A DNA stretch of 64,000 bases from Spartobacteria bacterium (GTDB lineage: Bacteria; Verrucomicrobiota; Verrucomicrobiia; Chthoniobacterales; UBA10450), in assembly GCA_003134765.1 (NCBI GenBank), contig PLCM01000041.1, positions 248,001 to 312,000 of the forward strand. The letters are read 5' to 3'. The translations under genes were made by a program, and so were the position numbers. Each line of letters starts with the position of its first letter. Position 1 is the stretch's first letter. Below are positions 51,521 through 60,551 of this stretch, piece after piece. The notes beneath the pieces were generated by a model. The model was given only the letters and a program-made list of their open reading frames with translations. It made no database searches and was not told the DNA's origin.

Positions 51521-52816
51521 TCAATGGTGAGATGCTAACTCGAGCACGACCGTCGCCGTCCGGACGGTGGCGCCGCGGTGCCGGGCCAGGACGGATTGAG
51601 CGTTCGCCACCAGAAGCAAGGCTGCTTCCCGATCGCGCAGAAGCCAGGCGATTTGTTGCTGAAGAGAATTCGGATCGCGCACCTGCACTGCCGCCTTGTT
51701 CACGACGAGCGCCTGGGCGAGCGCGGAAAAATTTTCCATGTGCGGGCCGAAAAGAACGGGTTTGCCCGCGAGAATCGGCTCGACCGGGTTTTGACCGCCG
51801 CGCGCGGTGAGGCTCTTGCCGACAAAAACAATCGTGGCCACGGCGTACCAATGCTGGAGCTCGCCAGTGGTATCGAGGAGAAGACACTCCGGGGGCGAAT
51901 CTCGCGTGCCGCCGGCTTCGCTCCGCAGGCAGACGTTCAGGCCAAGCCGTTCGAGGCGTCCACGAATTTCTCCGGCACGTTCCACGTGTCGCGGGGCGAC
52001 GATCAACGTAAAAGCCGGGAAGTCGGCTCGAAGGCGTTGAAAGATTTCGCCGAGGATTTCCTCTTCGCCGGCGTGGGTGCTTCCTCCGAAAAGGATCGGG
52101 CTGTCGCGATCGATTCCAAAGCTGCGCAAGATTTCGAGGGGAAGATTGGGATTCAGCCGCACATCCGCGGGATCGTACTTAATGCTGCCGATGTGATGAA
52201 TCCGGTCCGGCGGAATTCCAAGCGCGACCCAGCGCTGGACGTCCCCGGGTTCCTGAACGCAAACCGCGTCAAGACAGCGAAACGTTGGTCCAATGAGAGA
52301 ACGAAAACGCTGAAAGCGCGCTTCGGATCGCGTCGACAGGCGCGCGTTGACCAGGGCAAGCGGAATTCGACGGCCGCGCGCTTCCGCGGCAAGGTTCGGC
52401 CAAACTTCGGCTTCGACCAACACGATCCGGATCGGCCGAATCGCCGCAAAGGCGCGGCGCATGATCGGCCAGAAATCCAGCGGACTGTAGAGGATTTCCA
52501 TCCTTTCGTTCGCCTCCGAGTTCGCGACCTGGAATCCGGTCGTCGTGGTGGTGGTGAGCACGCAGAAAATCTCCGGATCGAGTTGCCGGAGTTTGGAAGA
52601 CAACTTTAGGGCAATCGCAACTTCGCCGACGCTGACCGCGTGGATCCAGGTGCAGCGATGCGATGCGAGCCGGGTCCGAACTTCCGCCTCATAAAAACCA
52701 AAGCGTTGTCCAAATTTGTGCCGGTAATTGCCGCGCCGGACCAGCTTGGTGATCTGCCCGGGAAGAAAAAAGAGCAGGCCGAGCGGATAGAAAAGGTTGT
52801 AGAAAAATCGGATCAT
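51521..52816 (-). CDS. waaA: 3-deoxy-D-manno-octulosonic acid transferase
   Basis: A 431-residue GT30 enzyme that adds KDO to lipid A precursor at the inner membrane. Start at ATG 52814-52816 (MIRFFYNLFYPLGLLFFL), giving one N-terminal hydrophobic anchor; the much longer open frame upstream is a shadow of rsmD and the AsmA-like gene. Family marks: WIHAVSVGEV near residue 57, VLVEAEVWPNL, GSIKYDP, GGSTHAGEEE, APRHVERAGEI and GGQNPVEPILAGKPVLFGPH. It indicates a lipopolysaccharide outer membrane, at least a KDO-lipid A core. Next to tRNA-Glu. Confidence 0.92.
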   Translation of the reverse strand: MIRFFYNLFYPLGLLFFLPGQITKLVRRGNYRHKFGQRFGFYEAEVRTRLASHRCTWIHAVSVGEVAIALKLSSKLRQLDPEIFCVLTTTTTTGFQVANSEANERMEILYSPLDFWPIMRRAFAAIRPIRIVLVEAEVWPNLAAEARGRRIPLALVNARLSTRSEARFQRFRSLIGPTFRCLDAVCVQEPGDVQRWVALGIPPDRIHHIGSIKYDPADVRLNPNLPLEILRSFGIDRDSPILFGGSTHAGEEEILGEIFQRLRADFPAFTLIVAPRHVERAGEIRGRLERLGLNVCLRSEAGGTRDSPPECLLLDTTGELQHWYAVATIVFVGKSLTARGGQNPVEPILAGKPVLFGPHMENFSALAQALVVNKAAVQVRDPNSLQQQIAWLLRDREAALLLVANAQSVLARHRGATVRTATVVLELASHH

Positions 52817-52839
52817 GAGAGGGCCGCAATCAAGCTTCT

Positions 52840-52919
52840 GTCGTGTCGAGCGAAGTCGAGACATCCCGGCGGAGCTTATCAGTGCCATCACGGGATTCCT
52901 CGACTTCGCTCGGAATGAC
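52840..52919. repeat. family A palindromic repeat, overlapping the 3' end of rsmD
   Basis: Arms gtcgtgtcgagcgaagtcga and tcgacttcgctcggaatgac. It lies between waaA and rsmD; its right part is translated as the last residues of RsmD (RHSERSRGIP) and supplies the stop codon. Confidence 0.88.
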
Positions 52920-53469
52920 GGAAACGCTGCAGAAACAACACTTCGGTGGCGCCATATTTCTTCGCGCGAGTGATCTCCCACAACGACGCCGCCGGCAACT
53001 TTTCTCCCGGCCGTTTTTCCAACACGAAAACTCCGGACGGTTCCAGCATCGCGGCCAGTTCGGCGTTTTCGAGCAACAGGGCTGTGAATTCGCCGCCTGA
53101 CTTTGCTTTCTCGTACGGCGGGTCGGCGAAAATGATCCGAAACGGCTGCTTCACTTGAGCCGACCGAAGGAAAGCGAAGACGTCCTGCTTGCGGACACGA
53201 CCCGCGAGTTTGACGCGCGCGAGATTGCGCTCGATAACCGCCACCGCGGCAGTGTTCTCTTCCACAAACAGGGCCGAGGCCGCTCCGCGACTGAGCGCTT
53301 CGATGCCGAGCGCTCCTGAACCCGCAAACAAATCGAGAACCCGCGCTCCGATTATTTCCTCCGCAAGGCTGGAGAAAATCGCAGATTTCACTCGATCCAT
53401 CGTCGGCCGGACACCGGTCTTCGGCACCTCGAGCTGAATGCCACCGGCTGCTCCGGCAATCACTCTCAT
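52888..53469 (-). CDS. rsmD: 16S rRNA (guanine966-N2)-methyltransferase
   Basis: A 193-residue methyltransferase. It opens MRVIAGAAGG, then PTMDRVKSAIFSSL, the SAM-binding DLFAGSGALGIEALSRGA and the catalytic DPPY. It methylates G966 of 16S rRNA. The start codon overlaps the stop of the AsmA-like gene by 4 bases (ATGA). The last ten residues are read from a dispersed palindromic repeat. Confidence 0.92.
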   Translation of the reverse strand: MRVIAGAAGGIQLEVPKTGVRPTMDRVKSAIFSSLAEEIIGARVLDLFAGSGALGIEALSRGAASALFVEENTAAVAVIERNLARVKLAGRVRKQDVFAFLRSAQVKQPFRIIFADPPYEKAKSGGEFTALLLENAELAAMLEPSGVFVLEKRPGEKLPAASLWEITRAKKYGATEVLFLQRFRHSERSRGIP

Positions 53470-55010
53470 GGCGATACGCCCGGCGACGGGGATGTTGCCG
53501 GCGGTGACGGTGAAACACTGCTTGCCGGTGCGGCCGCCGCAGCATCTTCCGCGGCCTTTTTCTTTTTCTCGGACTTGCCGCCGCCCATCAAACCGGTAAT
53601 CACGCTGCTGAGGTCCTTGAGATCGCGGCCAATCAGTTTGTCCATCAGGTTGGTCTTGGGCCGGCCCACCGTGCCGCTGACCTGGAAATTCACCGCGGTG
53701 TAACCCGGATCGTCGATCGGCTTAAAATTTTCCCGGATGGCGCGAAAGAGCTGGCTGCGCATTTTTTCATTCACGGCCAGCTGCGATTCGAGCTGAAGTT
53801 TTCCATCGAAGGACACAGTGCCGATCGCGGTGAGCCGAATGTTCTCGGACCGAAAGACGAGCTCGTCGATCGTCACCACACCCGGATTGATGTGATACTT
53901 CACCTGCGCCTGGTCCAGACGCAGTTGCTGAAGCTCCTGGATTTGGAGCAATTGGCCCAGCGCGACGAGCAGGCTGTATTGCCGAACCTGCCCATCGTGC
54001 AAAATGATTTCGCCAGAACCGGAAAGGGCGTTCGGATCCGCCGTCTTGCCGGTCGCATCGAGATGGCCCTCGAGCTTGCCGGTCACCGTGCCGAGGACCC
54101 CGCCGGCTTCCGTGATGATCCGGTCCGCCTGCACATCCTTGAACTTAATGCTGACCGTAAAGGGCGAATCCTCAGCCTGGGGCTGGATCGTGAAGCGGCC
54201 ATTGATCTGGCCTTCGCCGGCCCGCGCCGTGATCTGCGAAAAATCGAGCTCGGTGGAATCATAATGCAACGGCGACTCGAGCTGCTGGAGGAAAAAACGG
54301 TCGCGAAGCGATGTCTTCGCGATCGTGATGTTTCCACTCAAATCCGTCGCGGTGCGGAAACTCGAGCGGAAGCCGACTTCATCGAAGGTGGCCACGCTTT
54401 GCCGTTTCTCATCGAGGAAACGGAACCGCGCCCGGACCACGTTGACGCGCTGGATTTCGGGCGTGAACGACGTCGGTTTGTTCTCAGCCTGCGCCGGAAG
54501 TGGGGACACGAGGTTCGCCGGCCTCTCCTGCACGACCACTTTTTCTGCCGGCGACGGGACGGAAGCCGGGACCTCGGGCGGCGCGGGCTTCTCCGGGGAA
54601 ATCGTTTTGGCCCGCGCGGGCGGCAGGGATGGGAGCCGCCACTTGCCATTTGAATTCTGCGCCCAAACGACCTCCGGGTTAATCAACGAAATTTCCTTGA
54701 TAACGAGCTGGCCTCCGAAGAGGGATGAAAAACGAATGCGGAGTCGAAATGTTTTTGCCGTCAGGAAATCAGGAGAAACACCGGGCTGGCTCTGCGGAAT
54801 CGTGATGCCGGTCAGTTTCAGTCCAGCCCAGGGGGTAACGCTAATGCGCTGGATCCGAAGGGTAGCACCGAGCCGCTGGCTGAGTTCCTGCTGAATCCTC
54901 GCTTGTGTCCCGTGCGACTGCACATACATGTTCACGCCAATCAGAATGAGCAGCGCCACGCCTACGATCAGTCCCAGCGCGATCAGCAAAATCCGGCTCA
55001 TTTTTTTCAC
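53466..55010 (-). CDS. AsmA-like protein
   Basis: A 514-residue protein with one N-terminal membrane anchor (LLIALGLIVGVALLILIGV), then an AsmA N-terminal pattern (YVQSHGTQARIQQELSQRLG, ATLRIQRISVTPWAGLKLTG) and C-terminal conserved strands (INGRFTIQPQAEDSPF, SGSGEIILHDGQV, TAIGTVSFDGKLQLESQLAV). A Pro/Lys-rich stretch of about 60 residues sits near residue 130, and the end is an Ala/Pro/Ser tail. AsmA-like proteins are thought to bridge membranes for lipid transfer. It is upstream of rsmD and coupled to it. An ATG at 54999-55001 is an alternative start. Confidence 0.75.
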   Translation of the reverse strand: MKKMSRILLIALGLIVGVALLILIGVNMYVQSHGTQARIQQELSQRLGATLRIQRISVTPWAGLKLTGITIPQSQPGVSPDFLTAKTFRLRIRFSSLFGGQLVIKEISLINPEVVWAQNSNGKWRLPSLPPARAKTISPEKPAPPEVPASVPSPAEKVVVQERPANLVSPLPAQAENKPTSFTPEIQRVNVVRARFRFLDEKRQSVATFDEVGFRSSFRTATDLSGNITIAKTSLRDRFFLQQLESPLHYDSTELDFSQITARAGEGQINGRFTIQPQAEDSPFTVSIKFKDVQADRIITEAGGVLGTVTGKLEGHLDATGKTADPNALSGSGEIILHDGQVRQYSLLVALGQLLQIQELQQLRLDQAQVKYHINPGVVTIDELVFRSENIRLTAIGTVSFDGKLQLESQLAVNEKMRSQLFRAIRENFKPIDDPGYTAVNFQVSGTVGRPKTNLMDKLIGRDLKDLSSVITGLMGGGKSEKKKKAAEDAAAAAPASSVSPSPPATSPSPGVSP

Positions 55011-55066
55011 GCCGGAAGGTTACGCCGCCGGAGTTTGAAGAAAAGACCGGAAACCTTGTTTTCTCC

Positions 55067-55930
55067 GTGAAAGACACCGTCGTTATTTTGAATCCGGCGG
55101 CGCGCGGCGCCCGAACGCAACGTTTGCGCGCGCAGGTGGAGAAGATCGCGCGCGGAGCAACTCTCTGCGCGACCGCGCACTCGGGCGACGCCGAAGTGCT
55201 GGCGCGGCATGCCGCCATTGAAGGTTATCGAAGAATCGTGGCCGCCGGCGGCGACGGGACGATCAACGAGATCGTGAACGGAATTGCCGGCCGCAACGTT
55301 GCCCTCGGCCTGCTGCCAATCGGCACCATGAATGTCTTCGCCACCGAGCTGGGACTGCCATCGAACAATCTCGCGCACTGCTGGAAAATCATTCAGGACA
55401 ATCGGACGCGCCGGGTCGATCTCCCGAGCGCGAACGGAAAGCACTTCGTGCAACTGGCGGGCGTGGGTCTCGATGCCCAGGCGGTGAAGGAAACCAGCCG
55501 CGCTTTCAAACGGAACTTTGGACCGCTCAGCTATCTTATCTGCGCCGCGCAAATCGCCTCCCGCCCACCGCCGCTTCTGCGGATCGAGTCGGAGGACGCG
55601 GTCACGAAGGAAGGCTCCTTTGTCCTGGTCGGAAACGGCCGCCTGTACGGGGGACGGCTTCCGTTTTTCAAGCAGGCTTTGATGACCGACGGCCTCCTGG
55701 ATGTGATTGTGTTCAAGCGACTAAGCTACGTTGATATCATCCGCTACCTGCAAAACGTGGTATTCACCCCGCAAATTTCGTCGCCGGAAGTCGAGTACTT
55801 CCAGACGAAGCGGCTCCGGGTCAGCAGCGAGGAAATGGTGCCCGTGGAGGTCGACGGCGAGCTGATCGGCAATTGTCCGGTGGAATTCAAGGTCCGCGCG
55901 GGCGGCTTGCGCGTGCTCACGCCGCTGTAG
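55067..55930 (+). CDS. diacylglycerol/sphingosine kinase family protein (DagK/LCB5 type)
   Basis: A 287-residue lipid kinase with GTG start (MKDTVVILNPAARGAR). The family signature AAGGDGTINEIVNGI lies near residue 62, followed by LGLLPIGTMNVFA and AGVGLDAQAV; DGLLDVIVF and VPVEVDGELIGNCPVEF are at the C-terminal end. It phosphorylates a lipid alcohol: diacylglycerol, sphingoid base or ceramide. Given the sphingolipid-type genes to the left, a sphingoid or ceramide kinase is possible. It is divergent from the AsmA-like gene. Confidence 0.85.
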   Translation: MKDTVVILNPAARGARTQRLRAQVEKIARGATLCATAHSGDAEVLARHAAIEGYRRIVAAGGDGTINEIVNGIAGRNVALGLLPIGTMNVFATELGLPSNNLAHCWKIIQDNRTRRVDLPSANGKHFVQLAGVGLDAQAVKETSRAFKRNFGPLSYLICAAQIASRPPPLLRIESEDAVTKEGSFVLVGNGRLYGGRLPFFKQALMTDGLLDVIVFKRLSYVDIIRYLQNVVFTPQISSPEVEYFQTKRLRVSSEEMVPVEVDGELIGNCPVEFKVRAGGLRVLTPL

Positions 55931-56070
55931 GTGGATCGAGTCCCGCCACCGCGGGACCGCTTGAGGTTAATAATGGCGGCTTTGCCGCTTTAGTTTTGAC
56001 ATCGCACGACGAGCGCACGATCCACCAGAATCCATCGACAACGAATTTTCGTTGCGATACGATTGGGGAC

Positions 56071-56901
56071 ATGCGCCTGTCCGGCCGGAAACCTTCGCCG
56101 ATTACACAGCGCTGGACCCAGCGGCCGCGGGTGGTCCTGCTCGCGTTGATCGGGCTCAACCTCGCGGTCTTCGTCGCGCAATTGTTTCTCGATGCCTACC
56201 AGCCGGGTTTTGTCCGCGAATACCTCGCCCTGAGCGATCACGGGCTCCGCTCCGCTTATGGCTGGCAATTCATCAGCGCTGCTTTCCTGCACGACGGCCC
56301 CTGGCATCTGCTCGGAAACATGTTCCTCCTCTACCTCCTCGGACGCGATGTGGAATCAATCATCGGTCAGCGGCATTTTCTCTTCCTTTATCTGACGGGC
56401 ACGCTCGCGGGGGAGCTTGGCCATTTATTCCTGATGCCGGAAAGCTCGGCTTTGCTGGCTGCGTCCGGCGGACCGGCAGCGGTCGTGGTCGCCTACGCGG
56501 CGATCCTGCCGGAGCTGGAATTAACCTCCGTGATGCTTTTCCTGCTCCCGATTCGCCTGAAAGCGAAACACCTCGCTTATGGAGCATTCGTCCTTGCCAC
56601 TCTCGGGGTTATTTTCGACCGGACCGCGACCGTCGCACACAGCTCCTTCCTCGGCGGCTGTATCGGCGGGTGGTGTTACGCGCACCTCCTCGGCTTCGGT
56701 CGTCCTTCGATCCTCCAACGAGCGCTTTCGCAGCGCCGCGCCGAGGCCGAACGCTACCGCGCGATGACGGCCGAACAATTCATCGCCGAGGAAATCGATC
56801 CATTGCTGGACAAAATTTCCCGGGAAGGAATCGGCAGCCTCACACGCGCCGAATGCCGGTTATTGGCCCGGGCTCGCGACAAGATGGCGGGGGAAGGTTA
56901 G
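56071..56901 (+). CDS. rhomboid family intramembrane serine protease
   Basis: A 276-residue membrane protein starting at ATG 56071 (MRLSGRKPSP). The open frame upstream of that ATG is unlikely coding. HLLGNMFLLYLLG carries the HxxxN motif. The nucleophile Ser is in AASGG and the catalytic His in VAHSSFLGG. A C-terminal cytosolic helix follows (IAEEIDPLLDKISREG and TRAECRLLARARD). It would cleave membrane proteins in the bilayer. Confidence 0.82.
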   Translation: MRLSGRKPSPITQRWTQRPRVVLLALIGLNLAVFVAQLFLDAYQPGFVREYLALSDHGLRSAYGWQFISAAFLHDGPWHLLGNMFLLYLLGRDVESIIGQRHFLFLYLTGTLAGELGHLFLMPESSALLAASGGPAAVVVAYAAILPELELTSVMLFLLPIRLKAKHLAYGAFVLATLGVIFDRTATVAHSSFLGGCIGGWCYAHLLGFGRPSILQRALSQRRAEAERYRAMTAEQFIAEEIDPLLDKISREGIGSLTRAECRLLARARDKMAGEG

Positions 56902-56937
56902 CCTATATCTCCGTAGTCGTTGGGCGCCCCTCAGAAA

Positions 56938-57040
56938 CGTCCAACGTCCAACGTTCAATGAAAAGCGGTGCATCATCGCTTCTCTGATTTCGACGTTGGA
57001 CGTTGGACGTTGGACGTTGGACGTTGGACGTTGGACGTTC
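56938..57040. repeat. heptamer palindromic repeat, family C
   Basis: The right arm is six to seven tandem copies of cgttgga (56992-57040). The left arm has several reverse-complement units (cgtccaa). It lies between the rhomboid gene and glnE, and an open frame extends through it into glnE but is not part of that protein. Confidence 0.9.
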
Positions 57041-57076
57041 TGCCTTTCGTTCTGCAGAGATGCTCGTTTCGCGCTG

Positions 57077-59806
57077 ATGAACCTACCGGACTGGATCCAA
57101 AAAAAATCCGCGGGCACCCTGAATCCCGCGCAGGTTCAAAACACTCTCCAGCGAATCGCGGAAAACTGGCCAACGGACGCGACGCCTTTGGCTAATTTGC
57201 TCGAGCAATTTCCCCTCGGCGAGGCGTCACTGCTTCATCTCATCTCCGTCTCCAGCGTTTGCGCGGCGCGATTGATCCGGCACCCGGACATTCTTCCCTG
57301 GCTCGCGCGTCCCGAGGTTTCTGACTCACCGCGTGGCTTCCGGGCGATGCTCGTCGACCTGCAAAGGACCGGAGAGGGCTCGACCTTTGCGGGTAATTTC
57401 CAGGCGCTCCGGTTTTGGAAGGGCCGGGAGATGACACGGATTGCGTTGCGCGAAGTGGCGGGAGCCGCGCCGCTCGAGGAAACGACCCTCGAGCTGTCGC
57501 AGCTGGCCGAAATTTGCCTGCGCGAAGTCTACACTTACTGGGATAGCGAACTGCGCAGCCGGCGCGGCGGGCCCGAAACGCCCTTCACGATTCTGGGTCT
57601 GGGAAAACTCGGCGGCCGCGAGTTGAACCACAGCTCCGACATCGATGTGATTTTTGTCTACGGCGAGGAGGGACAAATATCGCCGACCCTGACCTATCAC
57701 GAGTGGTTTAATCAGCTCGGCGCGAAAATTATTGAAACCTTCGCGGCCCACGATTCGGCGGGAGCGCTCTTCCGGATCGACCTGCGCCTTCGGCCCGAGG
57801 GGACGGCGGGACCGCTGGCCCGCTCGATCGACAGCATGGAAAATTATTATGCGGGTTTTGGCGAGACCTGGGAACGGCTTGCCCTTATCAAGGCGCGCGG
57901 AATAGCAGGGAACCGCGAGCTCGCCTACGAGTTTCTCCGGCAGCACCAGCCGTTCATTTTTCCCAAGAGTCCCACCCGGGATGTCCTCGAAGAAATTGGC
58001 GCGATCAAACGGCGGATCGAGCGGGACATTGTTGGCCCCGAAAACATCGAGCGGGACGTGAAATTGGGGGCGGGCGGGATTCGCGAAATTGAATTTGTGG
58101 TTCAGGCCCTGCAACTGTTGCACGGCGCGCGGCACGCCTTTCTCCAGGAGACGAGCACGTTGAAAGTGTTGCCCGTCCTCGCGGACCTCGAATTGCTCCC
58201 GCATGGCGAAGCCCGCCTTCTCGAGGATGCTTATCGCTTTCTCCGCAGCGTCGAGCACCGGCTCCAGATCGAAGCGGAACAACAGACCCACACCGTCCCG
58301 GAAAATCCGGATGAGTTGCGGCGGCTCTCGGGCAGCCTTGGGTTTTCGTCCGCGGAAAAATTCAAGGCGACGTTGCGCGTCCACATGCAGCAGGTGCGCG
58401 CCGTCTTCCGCCGGGTGATCTCGACGCCGAATGGTCTCGCGCCATCCACGGAGGAGACCGCGGCCATATTTCGCAATGAAAAAGCGGCGGCCAAATCGCT
58501 GGCGGACCTGGCGAAGGCCCCGGGCGGTTCTCACGTCGCGCCGCGGACGCGCCAGGTGTTGCGAAACTTGCGGCCCCTTTTGTTTCGCCAGCTTGAACGG
58601 GCCGCGGATCCCGATACAACGCTCAATCAATTTATCAGGTTCGTCGAAGCCTATGGGCTGCGCAGCATGCTTTTCGAATTACTGGTGGTGAATCCAAAGC
58701 TGCTCGAGCTGCTCGTGAAAACACTGGATGCCAGCCGGCATGCGGGTGATTTGCTTATTCGCCGGCCACAGTTGCTGGAAGAGATTACCCGGCCCGGAAT
58801 GCTCGATCGCGAGCTGGACCTCGCCCAACATCTCAAACGACTCGAAGCGCTGAAGGTCGGCGCCGATTCGCTCGATCTCCTGCGTGCCTACCGGCAAACT
58901 CAGCTGCTCCGAATCTTCCTTCGCGACATTCTCGGTCTCGCGGAGCTCTCTTCGGTTTTCGCCGAACATTCGGCGTTGGCCGAGGCATGCCTGGTTTTCG
59001 TGAATCGATTGCGCGGAAGCGAAAGCGATCTCACGATCGTGGCGTTGGGAAAATTTGGCGGTGGCGAAATTGGTTACGGCGCCGATCTCGATGTGATCTT
59101 TGTGGGCGAAGACGTGCGCGCCGCGCAGCACCTCACGGTGGCCATGGCGCAACCGACCGCTGAAGGCAGTATCTGGACCATCGACGCCCGGCTGCGGCCC
59201 GACGGCGAGAAAGGGATTCTTTGCTGCTCGCTCATGGCTTACGAAACCTATTATCGAACGCGCGCCCAGCTCTGGGAAGCGCAGGCGCTCACCCGCGCGC
59301 GACCGATCGCAGGCCCGCTTCAAAATGAATTCATGGATCTCGCCCGGAATGTGTGGCGGGTCGCGGGAGAGCGTTTGGATTTGTTCGCCCAGATCGACGC
59401 GATGCTTCAGCGCATCCGGCGGGATCGAGGGAGCGCCTCCGATGAGCTGGATTTCAAAACGGGGACCGGCGGATTAATTGAAGCCGAATTCCTGGTCCAG
59501 GCGCTGCAAATGCGCACCGGAATTTGGAATCCGCAAATGATCGGCGCTCTCCGCCAGCTCGCTGAAGCGGACGTGATGAACAAGGACGACACCGAAATGC
59601 TGCGGAAGCATTACGAATATCTGCGATCGATCGGATCGATTCTGCAGCGCTGGGAGAATAAGAGCGTCTCGATTTTGCCGGCGGACAAGACCGAACAGGA
59701 AAAACTCGCCGTCCGCGCCGGAGCAAAGAGTCTCGATGACTTTGCGCAAGCGTATCGCGAGGCGCGCTCAGGTATTCACGCGATTTACTCGCGATACCTG
59801 CGCTGA
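57077..59806 (+). CDS. glnE: glutamine synthetase adenylyltransferase-like, two-domain
   Basis: A protein of about 909 residues starting at the ATG at 57077 (MNLPDWIQKKSAG). Two nucleotidyltransferase domains are present: GLGKLGGRELNHSSDIDVIF near residue 176 and LGKFGGGEIGYGADLDVIF near residue 656, each with the metal-binding Asp-x-Asp. Between them lie HSIDSMENYY- and GAGGIREIEFVVQALQLLHG-type stretches. GlnE adds and removes AMP on glutamine synthetase to tune nitrogen assimilation. The extra 27 residues upstream of this ATG come from the heptamer repeat and are unlikely to be real. Confidence 0.88.
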   Translation: MNLPDWIQKKSAGTLNPAQVQNTLQRIAENWPTDATPLANLLEQFPLGEASLLHLISVSSVCAARLIRHPDILPWLARPEVSDSPRGFRAMLVDLQRTGEGSTFAGNFQALRFWKGREMTRIALREVAGAAPLEETTLELSQLAEICLREVYTYWDSELRSRRGGPETPFTILGLGKLGGRELNHSSDIDVIFVYGEEGQISPTLTYHEWFNQLGAKIIETFAAHDSAGALFRIDLRLRPEGTAGPLARSIDSMENYYAGFGETWERLALIKARGIAGNRELAYEFLRQHQPFIFPKSPTRDVLEEIGAIKRRIERDIVGPENIERDVKLGAGGIREIEFVVQALQLLHGARHAFLQETSTLKVLPVLADLELLPHGEARLLEDAYRFLRSVEHRLQIEAEQQTHTVPENPDELRRLSGSLGFSSAEKFKATLRVHMQQVRAVFRRVISTPNGLAPSTEETAAIFRNEKAAAKSLADLAKAPGGSHVAPRTRQVLRNLRPLLFRQLERAADPDTTLNQFIRFVEAYGLRSMLFELLVVNPKLLELLVKTLDASRHAGDLLIRRPQLLEEITRPGMLDRELDLAQHLKRLEALKVGADSLDLLRAYRQTQLLRIFLRDILGLAELSSVFAEHSALAEACLVFVNRLRGSESDLTIVALGKFGGGEIGYGADLDVIFVGEDVRAAQHLTVAMAQPTAEGSIWTIDARLRPDGEKGILCCSLMAYETYYRTRAQLWEAQALTRARPIAGPLQNEFMDLARNVWRVAGERLDLFAQIDAMLQRIRRDRGSASDELDFKTGTGGLIEAEFLVQALQMRTGIWNPQMIGALRQLAEADVMNKDDTEMLRKHYEYLRSIGSILQRWENKSVSILPADKTEQEKLAVRAGAKSLDDFAQAYREARSGIHAIYSRYLR

Positions 59807-59896
59807 CCACATAACCCTGATCCTAACCTTCTCCCTCAGGGCGAAGGAACTGGGGGCGACGCGGATGAAATTTGAGCGGGACCGCACGCCTCCAAC

Positions 59897-59972
59897 CTGT
59901 AGCCGCTTCGCTGTGCGAAGAGTGAGAGAGATCGACGCGAAAGGAACGCTTCGCACAGCGAAGCGGCTACAG
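59897..59972. repeat. family B palindromic repeat
   Basis: Ends ctgtagccgcttcgctgtgc and gcacagcgaagcggctacag are inverted copies of 20 bases. It lies between glnE and the DUF4112-like gene, which are convergent. Confidence 0.9.
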
Positions 59973-59981
59973 AAGTCAGAT

Positions 59982-60518
59982 TCAGCGACCTGAGAGCAAA
60001 CGCACCATTGCCCCGAGAATCAGGAAACTAATCGCCAATCCTGCGCAGACGACGACAAAGAGAACGCCGAGAACGAAAAGCCAGTCACTTCGGCCCGCAA
60101 CGCTCGGACCGAGGCGGTGGTTCTTGATGATTTCGTAATTGCGCGCGTTTGACTTAAACCAAAACGAGAAGGCACGCCAATCACCGGAACGACCCCCCCG
60201 ACCTCGTTAACCAGGATATTGAGGGCCCATGCGCGAGAGAAGAATCTTCGGCACTCCAAGTCGAACCGCCTGAATGAGCGCAAAGGCGGAAACCAAGGCC
60301 GAGCTGGTATCGCCGATTCCCGGGATGAGGCCGATCAACGGATCGAGTCCAAACCGGAACTGGGTGCCGGGAACGCGGATGATTTCGCCCATGATCAGCG
60401 CGATCCATTTGAAGAGCGGCTCCAAGGCCCTGGCGCTTTCGCTTTTCTTCCGGCGGGAGAACCTCCCAGTCGAGAATTTTCGGCTCTCGATTTTCGATTG
60501 CACTGTCAACCGATCCAA
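59982..60518 (-). pseudogene. DUF4112-like membrane protein gene with two frame breaks
   Basis: The first frame encodes a start region then PGTQFRFGLDPLIGLIPGIG, the hallmark of small membrane proteins resembling DUF4112, and runs into a stop after RMGPQYPG (near 60207). A +1 shift continues it as ALNILVNEVGGVVPVIG, and a compensating -1 shift near 60187 continues it as AFSFWFKSNARNYEIIKNHR, then two membrane segments and a stop at 59982-59984. All three segments together would give an intact protein of about 178 residues. It is therefore a recent pseudogene, a sequencing error, or a gene read by frameshifting. The start (TTG at 60518) is uncertain. Confidence 0.65.
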
Positions 60519-60551
60519 ATCGAAAATTGCCGATCGAGATTCGAAAATGAA

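Noticed and set aside
51521-53545. A 674-codon minus-strand frame ending in waaA
   Set aside because: Only the last 431 codons match KDO transferase; the rest reads through rsmD in another frame and a family A repeat.
55873-56070. An N-terminal extension of the rhomboid protein
   Set aside because: The open frame continues upstream across the end of the lipid kinase gene in another frame; the ATG at 56071 gives a normal rhomboid start.
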